Shown here: piece after piece, positions 44,156 through 52,143 of the stretch
Position numbering within the stretch: the stretch's first letter is position 1
How the letters are laid out: each line of letters starts with the position of its first letter
From: an uncultured Clostridia bacterium
GTDB taxonomy: Bacteria; Bacillota; Clostridia; Lachnospirales; Anaerotignaceae
Assembly (NCBI GenBank): GCA_902477755.1
Contig: CABSIK010000012.1
Coordinates: 1 to 60,823, forward strand
Direction: 5' to 3'
Length of the DNA: 60,823 nt
Program-made: the position numbers and the translations under genes
Notes under the pieces: generated by a model
Database searches by the model: none
Told to the model about the DNA's origin: nothing
The model's input: only the letters and a program-made list of their open reading frames with translations

Positions 44156-44829
44156 ATATCTTATATGAAATCGCACCGAATCTGGAAGCACTGGGTTCGG
44201 AACTTATCAAATGTATCGGGCAGACCTTCCAGATGCTGATCATCTCTGGTGTCATTGCCTTTGTGTTGGGTCTGTTTTTGGGGGTGCTGCTGATCGTTAC
44301 AAAAAGCGGCGGCATCATGGCAAACCCGGTATTGTATAAAATCCTGGATAAGATCATCGACGTGATTCGTTCCATCCCCTTTATCATCCTGATGGTGCTG
44401 CTGATTCCTGTGAGCCGTGCGCTGGTAGGAACAGGTTCCGGCGTTACCGGTTCTTATGTGGCACTTATCGCAGGAACAGTTCCATTCTTTGCCAGACAGA
44501 TTGAATCCGTACTGGCGGATGTGGACTACGGTCTGGTGGAAGCCAGCGCTTCCATGGGATTTTCTCCGCTGGAGATGATCTTCAGTGTATATCTGAAAGA
44601 AAGTATCCCTGGTATCACCCGTGTGACCATGATTACTTTCGTCAGCCTCATCGGTATCACAGCTATGGCTGGTGCCATTGGTGCCGGCGGCCTGGGGGAC
44701 TTCGCTATCCGTTACGGTTACCAGATGGGGTACCGTGACATGATCTGGGTAACTGTTATTATTATTCTGATCATCATCAGTGTGATTCAGGGTGTGGGAA
44801 ATTTTATCATTCGGAGAACCACACATTGA
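44152..44829 (+). CDS. metI: Methionine ABC transporter permease MetI
   Basis: 225-aa MetI-like permease with about five membrane helices and the EAA loop (EASASMGFSPLEMIFSVYLK) that docks MetN. Starts in the ATGA overlap with metN. Confidence 0.96.
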   Translation: MNILYEIAPNLEALGSELIKCIGQTFQMLIISGVIAFVLGLFLGVLLIVTKSGGIMANPVLYKILDKIIDVIRSIPFIILMVLLIPVSRALVGTGSGVTGSYVALIAGTVPFFARQIESVLADVDYGLVEASASMGFSPLEMIFSVYLKESIPGITRVTMITFVSLIGITAMAGAIGAGGLGDFAIRYGYQMGYRDMIWVTVIIILIIISVIQGVGNFIIRRTTH

Positions 44830-44910
44830 CCATTGCTTTGAAATGGGAAACTATTTTAAGGATATAGAACATAAATAACATTTTGAGAAAAAGAAAGGGA
44901 GTAGAAAACT

Positions 44911-45783
44911 ATGAAGAAAAACGCAAAAAAATGGATTGCAGCAGCTTTGGCAACAGTAGCAGCAGTATCTCTGACCGCTTGCGGCGGCAGTGCAGACACA
45001 CAGGAAACAACAGCAGATGGCGGCGAAACCACAGTTGTAAAAGTTGGTGTTGTTGGGGAATACAACGCCCAGTGGGATACCATCAACGAACTTTTGGCAG
45101 ATGACGGCATTCAGGTGGAACTGGTGAAATTCACAGATTACGCAGCACCTAACCGTGCACTGAACGACGGTGAAATCGACCTGAACGCATTCCAGCACAA
45201 AGCATTTCTGGCAAACGATATTCAGCAGAAAGGCTATGACATTGTAGACATCGGTGATACCATCATCGCCCCTCTGGGCATCTACAACAACAAAGACAAG
45301 ATTTCTTCCATTGAAGATATCAAAGACGGCGATGTTATTGCCATCCCCAGCGACTTGACAAACGGCGGTCGTGCCCTGAAACTGCTGGAAGCAGCTGGAA
45401 TCATCGAATGTGACCCTGCAAAAGGTGTTGTTCCTACAAAAGCAGATATTACAAAATACAACAAACAGATTGAAATCATGGAAGCAGAGTCTGCAACACT
45501 GGCAAATATCCTGCCTGACTGCGCAGCGGCCATCATCAACGGCGGCAATGCCTTCACAGCAGGTTTGAGCCCTGTGACAGATACCATCTTTGTGGAAGAT
45601 GTAAACCCTGAAACAAACGCAGCAGTGCCTGATCTGGTAAATGTCATTGTTGCTCGTACAGAAGATAAAGACAACGAAGTATACAAAAAAATCGTAGAAG
45701 CATACCAGACACCAGAAGTGCAGAAAACCATTGAAGACGAATATCAGGGCGCGTTTGTATGCGCATGGGAAGGTGCAGAATAA
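44911..45783 (+). CDS. metQ: Methionine-binding lipoprotein MetQ (NlpA family)
   Basis: 290 aa. Lipoprotein signal with lipobox LTAC (Cys24), then an NlpA/MetQ binding domain (VVKVGVVGEYNAQWDTINEL; GEIDLNAFQHKAFL). It delivers methionine to MetNI from the outer face of the membrane. A good ribosome site (AAAGGGAG) precedes it. A terminator follows, so it is probably the most abundant product of the operon. Confidence 0.96.
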   Translation: MKKNAKKWIAAALATVAAVSLTACGGSADTQETTADGGETTVVKVGVVGEYNAQWDTINELLADDGIQVELVKFTDYAAPNRALNDGEIDLNAFQHKAFLANDIQQKGYDIVDIGDTIIAPLGIYNNKDKISSIEDIKDGDVIAIPSDLTNGGRALKLLEAAGIIECDPAKGVVPTKADITKYNKQIEIMEAESATLANILPDCAAAIINGGNAFTAGLSPVTDTIFVEDVNPETNAAVPDLVNVIVARTEDKDNEVYKKIVEAYQTPEVQKTIEDEYQGAFVCAWEGAE

Positions 45784-45798
45784 TCCAAAAAATATGAG

Positions 45799-45827
45799 CA
45801 GGTCGGAATGCCCGGCCTGTTTTCTTT
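45799..45827 (+). terminator. Terminator-like hairpin after metQ
   Basis: CAGGTCGG (45799-45806) pairs with CCGGCCTG (45812-45819; one G-T pair), followed by TTTTCTTT. Some readthrough into the amidohydrolase gene 26 bp downstream is likely. Confidence 0.75.
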
Positions 45828-45852
45828 GAAGGGCAGGAAAGGATGAAAGACC

Positions 45853-47040
45853 ATGACAGTAAAACCCTATGTATTGGCAGAAAAAGCATATTTGACAGAT
45901 TTGCGGCGGCATTTTCACGCACATCCGGAAGTAAGTCTGAAGGAATATGAAACCTGTAAGAAAATCGAAGCGGAATTGGACAGCATGGGTATTCCTCATA
46001 AACGCATTGGGGAAACAGGCGTTTATGGCTGGATTGACGGGAAGAAAGCAGGAGACGGCGTGGCTGTTGCCTTGAGAGCGGATATTGATGCGCTGGCAAT
46101 GGAGGATTTGAAAGAAGTATCTTATCATTCCCAGAATGCAGGTGTTTGCCATGCCTGTGGACATGATGCCCATACGGCAACACTGCTGACAGCGGCAAAA
46201 ATTCTGAAAGCAAAAGAAAATGAATTTTCCGGTCAGGTGCGTTTGTTCTTCCAGCAGGCGGAAGAAATCGGACAGGGTGCCAGACAGTTTGTGCAGGCAG
46301 GTCTGCTGGATGGTGTTACCCGTGTGTTTGGCGCTCATGTGAGCAGCCGCTTGGACAGCGGAAAGATTTCCCTGACGGCTGGCCCCCAGAACGCAAGCTG
46401 CGATTATTTTAAAATTCAGATTCATGGCAAAGGTGCCCATGTTTCTACGCCGCAGCTGGGAGTAGATGCGTTGTATATTGCTTCCCAGATTGTTGTGCAG
46501 CTCCAGACCATCGTTTCCAGAAATACAGACCCTCTGGAAACTGTTGTAGTGGGCGTTGGCAAATTGCAGGCAGGTACCCAGTATAACATTGTGGCAGAAC
46601 ATGCGGTACTGGAAGGCACTACTCGCAGTTTTCTGCCGGAAGTGCGGAAATTTACCAATGACCGAGTGGTAAGAATCGCAAAGGAAACAGCTGCATTGTA
46701 CGGCGCGGAAGCGGAAGTGGAATTTTTGGATTTTGCAGCGCCGCTGGTAAATGATGCACAGGCAGTGGAAGAAGTAACTGCTGTAACAGCGGAATTTTTG
46801 CCGAAAGAAAATATCATTTCCGATTTCCAGAAAGCGTTGGGTGCTGATGACTATGCGGATTATCTGGCGGTGACAAGAGGCATGTATGCCTTTGTGGGCA
46901 CCAGAAACGCAAAAGACCCTCATACAGCCGTTGCCCATCACCATGGGTTGTTTGATGTGGATGAGGAAGCGCTGCTGCTTTCCTGCAATGTATATGTAGA
47001 TTATGCCCTTTGGGTATTGCATGAAAAACCGGAAGCATAA
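45853..47040 (+). CDS. M20-family amidohydrolase (N-acyl-amino-acid hydrolase type)
   Basis: 395 aa. M20D dinuclear metal hydrolase with HAHPEVSLKE at the N terminus, metal-binding Cys/His in CHACGHDAHTA (near 98), catalytic EE in QQAEEIGQG, and HHHGLFD near the C terminus. A dimerisation domain sits in the middle. Such enzymes release free amino acids from N-acyl or indole-acyl amino acids. Place behind metNIQ suggests that N-acetyl-methionine or a related conjugate is a substrate; that is inference from context. AAAGGA precedes ATG 45853. Confidence 0.92.
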   Translation: MTVKPYVLAEKAYLTDLRRHFHAHPEVSLKEYETCKKIEAELDSMGIPHKRIGETGVYGWIDGKKAGDGVAVALRADIDALAMEDLKEVSYHSQNAGVCHACGHDAHTATLLTAAKILKAKENEFSGQVRLFFQQAEEIGQGARQFVQAGLLDGVTRVFGAHVSSRLDSGKISLTAGPQNASCDYFKIQIHGKGAHVSTPQLGVDALYIASQIVVQLQTIVSRNTDPLETVVVGVGKLQAGTQYNIVAEHAVLEGTTRSFLPEVRKFTNDRVVRIAKETAALYGAEAEVEFLDFAAPLVNDAQAVEEVTAVTAEFLPKENIISDFQKALGADDYADYLAVTRGMYAFVGTRNAKDPHTAVAHHHGLFDVDEEALLLSCNVYVDYALWVLHEKPEA

Positions 47041-47063
47041 ACAGAAAGAAAAGCTCGGACAGT

Positions 47064-47240
47064 GAAAGCAACTTCCCCTTAAGAAAACACTGATTTTCCT
47101 TTTTCTTGACTTCTTAAGGGGAAGTGCGGCGGCTGTCTTCATAAGAAAACATATCAAATAAAATTTAAAAAAGTAAGGAAGCTGGAATCCTATGTATCAT
47201 AAGGGTTTCAGCTTCCTTTGTTTTCTTATGAAAATGCCCC
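47064..47240 (+). repeat. Full-length copy 2 of the ~177-bp two-hairpin intergenic element
   Basis: Hairpin A is a perfect 14-bp stem, CTTCCCCTTAAGAA (47072-47085) with TTCTTAAGGGGAAG (47111-47124). A spacer with CTTCATAAGAAAACATATC follows, then hairpin B (AAGGAAGCTGGAATCC about 47173-47188 with GGGTTTCAGCTTCCTT about 47203-47218), then TTGTTTTCTTATGAAAATGCCCC as two parts at the end. Same orientation as the 57447 copy. Confidence 0.8.
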
Positions 47241-47260
47241 TAAAGCTGTGGGCTTTTTTC

Positions 47261-47290
47261 TTGTGGAAAAAGGAAATCCTATGGTACAAT
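47261..47290 (+). promoter_or_regulatory. Probable promoter for the small gene at 47317
   Basis: TTGTGG (47261-47266), 18-bp spacer, TACAAT (47285-47290). Confidence 0.45.
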
Positions 47291-47316
47291 GACAAAAAAA
47301 GATTGGGGGATAAGAG

Positions 47317-47640
47317 ATGAAAAAAACACCTTGGATGTTGGGATGCTGGACGTTGTTACGGATGTCTATCAGAATGAAAAAGAAATTGCCGGTACATATG
47401 CCCACAAGAGAATTTATTGACGGGTGCTGGAGATTGGCATTTTTGGATGATATGGTCTGCCGCCATGAGTTGGATGGTGTAGTGATCAAAGGGGAGCCAG
47501 TTGTTTTTCCGCCGAAAAAGGAATCGATTCCTTATCGGTATAAGCTTTTTCTGGAAATGTACGGGGAAGATACGGCAGAGGAATGGGAGAAAGCATACAG
47601 TAAAACATGGAAGCGGGCAAAGGCATTGAGGGGAAAATGA
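47317..47640 (+). CDS. Small hypothetical protein, 107 aa, possibly with a frame-disrupted N terminus
   Basis: The C-terminal 70 residues (from REFIDGCWRLAFLDD) look like ordinary protein. The first 32 are rich in Met, Trp, Arg and Cys and look out of frame. The third frame over the same bases reads TLDVGMLDVVTDVYQNEKEI then AGTYAHKR, which is more protein-like. Two compensating shifts, the first in the A7 run at 47320-47326, would join them. I do not recognise the family. A ribosome site (GGGGGATAAGAG) precedes ATG 47317. Confidence 0.5.
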   Translation: MKKTPWMLGCWTLLRMSIRMKKKLPVHMPTREFIDGCWRLAFLDDMVCRHELDGVVIKGEPVVFPPKKESIPYRYKLFLEMYGEDTAEEWEKAYSKTWKRAKALRGK

Positions 47641-47695
47641 CAATGAGATATACTAAAGGCATGTATTTAGACAAAAACAAAGAGGAGGTTTTCAA

Positions 47696-48664
47696 ATGAA
47701 GATCGGTATTTTGGGCCCTGGGAATATTGCGGAAAAAATGGCATACACCATCAATCAGATGGATGATGCCCAGTGTTATGCCGTTGCGTCCAGAGATTTG
47801 GAACGGGCAAAAGCTTTTGCGGAAAAATTTGGGATTCCAAAGGCATATGGTTCCTATGAAGAACTGGCAGAAGATCCCGATGTGGAACTGATTTATATTG
47901 CGGTGCCTCATTCCCATCACTATATGTATATGAAAATGTGTCTGGAACATGGAAAGCCTGTTTTGTGTGAAAAAGCCTTTACAGCAAATGCTGCCCAGGC
48001 GAAAGAAATTCTGGAACTGTCCAAAGAAAAAGGCGTTTTTGTAGGAGAAGCTATTTGGACAAGATATATGCCCTCCAGAAAAATCATTGATGATGCCATT
48101 GCTGCGGGAAAAATCGGGGAAGTCAATTTTGTAACGGCAAATCTGGGATATAATATTCACCATGTACGCCGTTTGACAGACCCGGAACTGGCGGGCGGTG
48201 CTTTGCTGGATGTAGGGATTTATCCGTTGTCCTTTATTGCCATGATTCTGGGGGATGATGTGGCAAGCATCACTTCTTCCTGTGTGAAAACAGAAACAGG
48301 CGTGGATGCTCAGAATGCCGTTATCCTTACATACAAAAACGGAAAAATGGCAATCGCCCACAGTGGTATGCTGGGTGCGACAGAACAGTTTGGCATTGTG
48401 TACGGTTCCAAAGGATATCTGGTGGCAGAAAACATCAACAATGTAGACCGTGTCTGCATTTATGACAACGACAGAAAATTGGTGGAAGCCATGGACATGC
48501 CGGAACAGATCACCGGTTTTGAAGATGAGGTGCGTGCATCTATGGCGGCCATCAGAGAGGGCAAAATCGAATGCGAACAGATGCCGCACAGTGAGATATT
48601 ACGAATGATGGAGCAGATGGACAGCCTTCGGGAAGCTTGGGGCATCCGCTATCCTTTTGAATAA
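47696..48664 (+). CDS. Gfo/Idh/MocA-family NAD(P)-dependent oxidoreductase
   Basis: 322 aa. The N-terminal Rossmann fold begins GILGPGNIAEKM. The usual EKP motif is present as CEKAFT, keeping the Lys but with Ala for Pro. The C-terminal alpha/beta domain (GEVNFVTANLGYN; GGALLDVGIYPLSF) carries the substrate site. Members oxidise sugars, inositols or dihydrodiols. Substrate unknown. AGAGGAGG precedes ATG 47696. The LacI regulator downstream could control it. Confidence 0.93.
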   Translation: MKIGILGPGNIAEKMAYTINQMDDAQCYAVASRDLERAKAFAEKFGIPKAYGSYEELAEDPDVELIYIAVPHSHHYMYMKMCLEHGKPVLCEKAFTANAAQAKEILELSKEKGVFVGEAIWTRYMPSRKIIDDAIAAGKIGEVNFVTANLGYNIHHVRRLTDPELAGGALLDVGIYPLSFIAMILGDDVASITSSCVKTETGVDAQNAVILTYKNGKMAIAHSGMLGATEQFGIVYGSKGYLVAENINNVDRVCIYDNDRKLVEAMDMPEQITGFEDEVRASMAAIREGKIECEQMPHSEILRMMEQMDSLREAWGIRYPFE

Positions 48665-48684
48665 GACGGTGCATAATGGAAAAG

Positions 48685-48717
48685 ATAGACTGTATGGATT
48701 CATGCAGTCTATTTTTT
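48685..48717 (+). terminator. Intrinsic terminator after the oxidoreductase
   Basis: ATAGACTGTATG (48685-48696) pairs with CATGCAGTCTAT (48701-48712; one G-T pair), followed by six T. Confidence 0.85.
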
Positions 48718-48835
48718 GGAAAAAATTAGGCAATTCTAAGAAAACTTTTCTTCTCAGTACTTTTTTTTATGGTAGATTTATAGTATAATTCTGTAGAATA
48801 TTTGTATACGAAGGATTAGAAATAAGGGAGAGATT

Positions 48836-49840
48836 ATGGCGACATTAAAAGATATCGCGGCATTGGCCGGTGTATCACCGTCTACGGTTTCCCGGGTATT
48901 GCAGGAAGATGCTACGTTGTCGGTGACTCAGCAAACGCGGGAGAGAATCCTGCAGGCAGCCAAACAGCTCGGCTATGTCAAGCCGCACAAAAAGAATATA
49001 AAGAAAAATATTTCCGATGAAAAAAGGGGATATTGCGTAGGGATTGCCCAAATGGCTTTGCAGGAGGCTAACGAAGAATGGTATTATATGGTGCTGAAAA
49101 ATGCAGTGGAACAGGCATGTTTTTCCAGAAATTTGGAAACGGTATCTCTATTTTTTTCTGAAGAACTGCCTGCTAAAGAAATAGGCAGAGAATTGCAGGG
49201 AATCATTGCCATTGGTGCATTTCCGGAAAAGGTGATCCGCAGATTACAGACATATACGGAAAATATTGTTTTTTTGGGCTATAGTCCTGACGACAGCAAA
49301 TTTTACAGTGTTTTGCCCCATCATACACTGTCTGTTGAATTGGCGCTGAATCATTTGTTTGCTCAAGGACATCATAAAATTGCTTTTGTGGGCAGTAAAA
49401 ATAAAAAAGAAGCTTCGTTGTTTGAAATGCAGATTTTTGCGTTCCTCCATGCCATGGCTTCCAAGGGGGAAGTGGGCAGCGTTGTAGAGTATGGCGGGGA
49501 AATAGAAGAAATGAAAGCTACCTTGAAAGATATGTGCGATCATATCCAGCCTACAGCACTGCTGTTGGGTGCAGGGGTATCTGTGGGTGCTGTGGTGTAT
49601 ACACTGCGAGATATGGGTATCTCCATTCCAGAGGACATGAGCGTTGTGTCCTGCACCATCACAAGACAGCAGGATTGTTACTGCATTCCGCTTACTTCGG
49701 TGCAGATCATGCGGCAGGAAATGGCAGAAGCGGCGCTGTTTTGGTTGGAACAAATGTGGGCAGGAGACCACTATCCCAAAAAAGCACTGGTGCCCAGCCA
49801 ATTAGAAGAAAGAGGCAGTGTACGTCCATTGTTTTCATAA
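48836..49840 (+). CDS. LacI-family transcription regulator
   Basis: 334 aa. The N-terminal LacI helix-turn-helix (TLKDIAALAGVSPSTVSRVL) and hinge helix are followed by a periplasmic-binding-protein-like effector domain (GIAQMALQEANEEWYYMVL; HHKIAFVG; TSVQIMRQEMAEAALFWL). It most resembles EbgR/GalR-type sugar repressors. It stands alone between two terminators, so the regulon cannot be told from the window. AAGGGAGAG precedes ATG 48836. A TATAAT lies at 48784-48789 without a good -35. Confidence 0.94.
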   Translation: MATLKDIAALAGVSPSTVSRVLQEDATLSVTQQTRERILQAAKQLGYVKPHKKNIKKNISDEKRGYCVGIAQMALQEANEEWYYMVLKNAVEQACFSRNLETVSLFFSEELPAKEIGRELQGIIAIGAFPEKVIRRLQTYTENIVFLGYSPDDSKFYSVLPHHTLSVELALNHLFAQGHHKIAFVGSKNKKEASLFEMQIFAFLHAMASKGEVGSVVEYGGEIEEMKATLKDMCDHIQPTALLLGAGVSVGAVVYTLRDMGISIPEDMSVVSCTITRQQDCYCIPLTSVQIMRQEMAEAALFWLEQMWAGDHYPKKALVPSQLEERGSVRPLFS

Positions 49841-49853
49841 ATCAGATTTTTAC

Positions 49854-49887
49854 AGAAGTATTTCTTATGGGAAATACTTCTTTTTTT
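49854..49887 (+). terminator. Intrinsic terminator after the LacI regulator
   Basis: A perfect 11-bp stem, AGAAGTATTTC (49854-49864) with GAAATACTTCT (49871-49881), and a seven-T tail. Confidence 0.9.
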
Positions 49888-49985
49888 ATTTCCTTTTTTG
49901 TTGGAAAAACAACGGAATTTGCAGAGAATTTGTCATAGAATAGAGCCATAGAAAAATGATAGGAATTCAAAAGGAGGCAGAAGCC

Positions 49986-50327
49986 ATGGGATATATCAAA
50001 AACATTCCACATGAAAATATACTGCGGCTGGCAGAGCAGGTAAGCATCCAGCCGGGACAGGTTGTCAGCAAAACCCTGGCACAGAATCAGGCAGTCAGCT
50101 TGACCATATTTGCTTTTGATAAAGATGAGGAAATCAGTACCCATGCATCTCATGGAGATGCCATGGTGACAGTGCTGGAAGGTACCGGGAAATTTACAGT
50201 AGATGGCAAAGAATATATTTTGCAGGAAGGGGAAACATTGGTAATGCCAGCAGGAAAACCCCATGCTGTTTACGGTCAGGAAGCATTCAAAATGTTATTA
50301 ACGGTTATTTTTCCTTTGGAAGGATAA
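49986..50327 (+). CDS. Small cupin-domain protein
   Basis: 113-aa single cupin barrel with motif 1 as THASHGDAMVTVLEGTGKFT and motif 2 as GETLVMPAGKPHAV. The His residues could hold a metal. ATG 49986 follows AAGGAGGCAGAAGCC. It ends 29 bp before hcp and is probably co-transcribed with it. A cupin next to hcp is a pattern I recall from Clostridia and suggests a part in nitrosative or redox stress. Its ligand is unknown. Confidence 0.88.
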   Translation: MGYIKNIPHENILRLAEQVSIQPGQVVSKTLAQNQAVSLTIFAFDKDEEISTHASHGDAMVTVLEGTGKFTVDGKEYILQEGETLVMPAGKPHAVYGQEAFKMLLTVIFPLEG

Positions 50328-50356
50328 AGATAGAGAATGAAAAGGAGAGAAGAAAG

Positions 50357-51988
50357 ATGAATATGTTTTGTTTTCAGTGTCAGGAGACAGCAGGCTGCAA
50401 AGGCTGCACAAGAGTGGGTGTTTGCGGAAAAAGTGCACAGACAGCAGGCTTGCAGGATTTATTGATTTATGTGACAAAAGGACTTTCCGATGTGGCAACA
50501 AAACTGCGGAAGGCTGGAAAAAAAGTTGGAGCAGATGTGAACCATCTGGTGACAGAAAATCTGTTCATCACTATCACAAATGCCAACTTTGATGATGAAA
50601 AAATTACAAGACGCATTGTGGAAACACTGGCTTGCAAAGAAGCACTGCTGGCGGAGCTGGACAGTGACGCTGATTTGACAGAAGCTGCAAAATGGAATGG
50701 AACAGAAGAAACATTTGGGGAAAAAGCGGCACAGGTAGGCGTCCTTTCCACAGAAAATGAAGATATCCGCAGTCTGCGTGAAATGATTGTATACGGTCTG
50801 AAGGGGATGGCAGCGTACAACAAACATGCCAATGCGCTGGGTAAAGAAAGCGAAGCCATTGACGCCTTTTTGCAGGAAACACTGGCTAAAACACTGGATG
50901 ACAGTCTGGATGTGGCAGCCCTTGTGGCACTGACCATGGAAACAGGCAAATACGGCGTAGATGCTATGGCAATGCTGGATGAAGCCAATACAAGTGCTTA
51001 CGGCAATCCACAGATCACAAAAGTTGCCCTGGGTGTACGGAAAAATCCTGGTATTCTGGTTTCCGGTCATGACTTGAGAGATCTGGAAATGCTGTTGAAA
51101 CAGACAGAAGGCACAGGTGTAGATGTATATACGCACTCTGAAATGCTGCCTGCTCACTACTATCCTGCATTCCAGAAATACAGCCATTTTGCTGGCAACT
51201 ATGGCAATGCTTGGTGGAAGCAGAAAGAAGAATTTGAAGCATTCAATGGCCCTGTGCTGCTGACAACAAACTGTTTGGTACCTCCACTGGAAAGCTACAA
51301 AGATCGTGTGTATACCACTGGCGCAGTTGGGTTCCCCGGATGTAAGCATATTCCCGGCGGTGTTGGGGAAGAAAAAGATTTCTCCGCGTTGATTGCCCAT
51401 GCAAAACAGTGCCCTGCACCTACAGAACTGGAAACAGGAGAAATCGTTGGCGGTTTCGCCCACCATCAGGTATTGGCTCTGGCAGATAAGATTGTAGAGG
51501 CTGTAAAGAGCGGCGCCATCAAGAAATTCGTTGTTATGGCTGGTTGTGATGGCCGCAGCCCCAAACGGAATTACTATACAGATTTTGCAAAAGCTCTGCC
51601 CAAAGATACCGTGATCCTTACAGCAGGCTGCGCGAAATACAAATACAATAAACTGGACTTGGGGGACATCAATGGCATTCCTCGTGTACTGGATGCTGGT
51701 CAGTGCAATGACAGCTACTCTCTGGCGGTGATTGCGCTGAAGCTGAAAGAAGTATTTGGTCTGGAAGATATCAACGATCTGCCTATTGTATACAATATTG
51801 CTTGGTACGAACAGAAAGCAGTCATTGTGTTGCTGGCACTGCTGTATCTGGGTGTGAAGAATATCCATCTGGGACCTACACTGCCCGCATTCCTTTCTCC
51901 AAATGTGGCAAAAGTGCTGGTGGAAAACTTCGGCATCGCAGGCATTGGTACTGTGGAAGAAGATATGGAACTGTTCTTTGGGGCATAA
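50357..51988 (+). CDS. hcp: Hybrid-cluster protein (hydroxylamine/NO reductase)
   Basis: 543 aa. The N-terminal Cys motif C5-x2-C8-x8-C17-x5-C23 (CFQCQETAGCKGCTRVGVCG) matches class I Hcp and holds a cubane cluster. Further on are the hybrid-cluster ligands, including the C in TTNCLVPP, VGFPGC, TAGCAKYKYNKL and DAGQCND. Hcp detoxifies nitric oxide or hydroxylamine under anaerobic conditions. AAAGGAGAG precedes ATG 50357. A repeat-family hairpin terminates it. Confidence 0.97.
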   Translation: MNMFCFQCQETAGCKGCTRVGVCGKSAQTAGLQDLLIYVTKGLSDVATKLRKAGKKVGADVNHLVTENLFITITNANFDDEKITRRIVETLACKEALLAELDSDADLTEAAKWNGTEETFGEKAAQVGVLSTENEDIRSLREMIVYGLKGMAAYNKHANALGKESEAIDAFLQETLAKTLDDSLDVAALVALTMETGKYGVDAMAMLDEANTSAYGNPQITKVALGVRKNPGILVSGHDLRDLEMLLKQTEGTGVDVYTHSEMLPAHYYPAFQKYSHFAGNYGNAWWKQKEEFEAFNGPVLLTTNCLVPPLESYKDRVYTTGAVGFPGCKHIPGGVGEEKDFSALIAHAKQCPAPTELETGEIVGGFAHHQVLALADKIVEAVKSGAIKKFVVMAGCDGRSPKRNYYTDFAKALPKDTVILTAGCAKYKYNKLDLGDINGIPRVLDAGQCNDSYSLAVIALKLKEVFGLEDINDLPIVYNIAWYEQKAVIVLLALLYLGVKNIHLGPTLPAFLSPNVAKVLVENFGIAGIGTVEEDMELFFGA

Positions 51989-52055
51989 TTAAGAAAAGCA
52001 GAATTTCCGAGAAACTAGCTTTCTCTTAAGATTTAAAGAAAACAATCCTTGTAAA

Positions 52056-52112
52056 AAAATATCCGGAATCCTTTGTTTAGAAGGATTTCGGATATTTTTG
52101 TTTTCTTATGAG
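52056..52112 (+). terminator. Terminator after hcp (hairpin-B-only copy)
   Basis: AAAATATCCGGAATCCTT (52056-52073) pairs with AAGGATTTCGGATATTTT (52081-52098), then TTGTTTTCTTATGAG as in the full elements. The outer stem differs from other copies on both arms, keeping the pairing. Confidence 0.85.
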
Positions 52113-52143
52113 AAAGAAATTAATGGAAACTCAGGTTTTTGTA

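Noticed and set aside
42932..44191. A 419-codon minus-strand open frame across the T-box and metN
   Set aside because: It is antisense to metN and runs through the T-box and its terminator; no domain seen.
44851..47157. A 768-codon open frame on the minus strand across metQ and the M20 gene
   Set aside because: Composition is improbable (Cys/Phe/His-rich) and it is antisense to two well-supported genes.
50459..51868. A 469-codon minus-strand open frame opposite hcp
   Set aside because: Same shadow pattern; hcp is unambiguous on the other strand.
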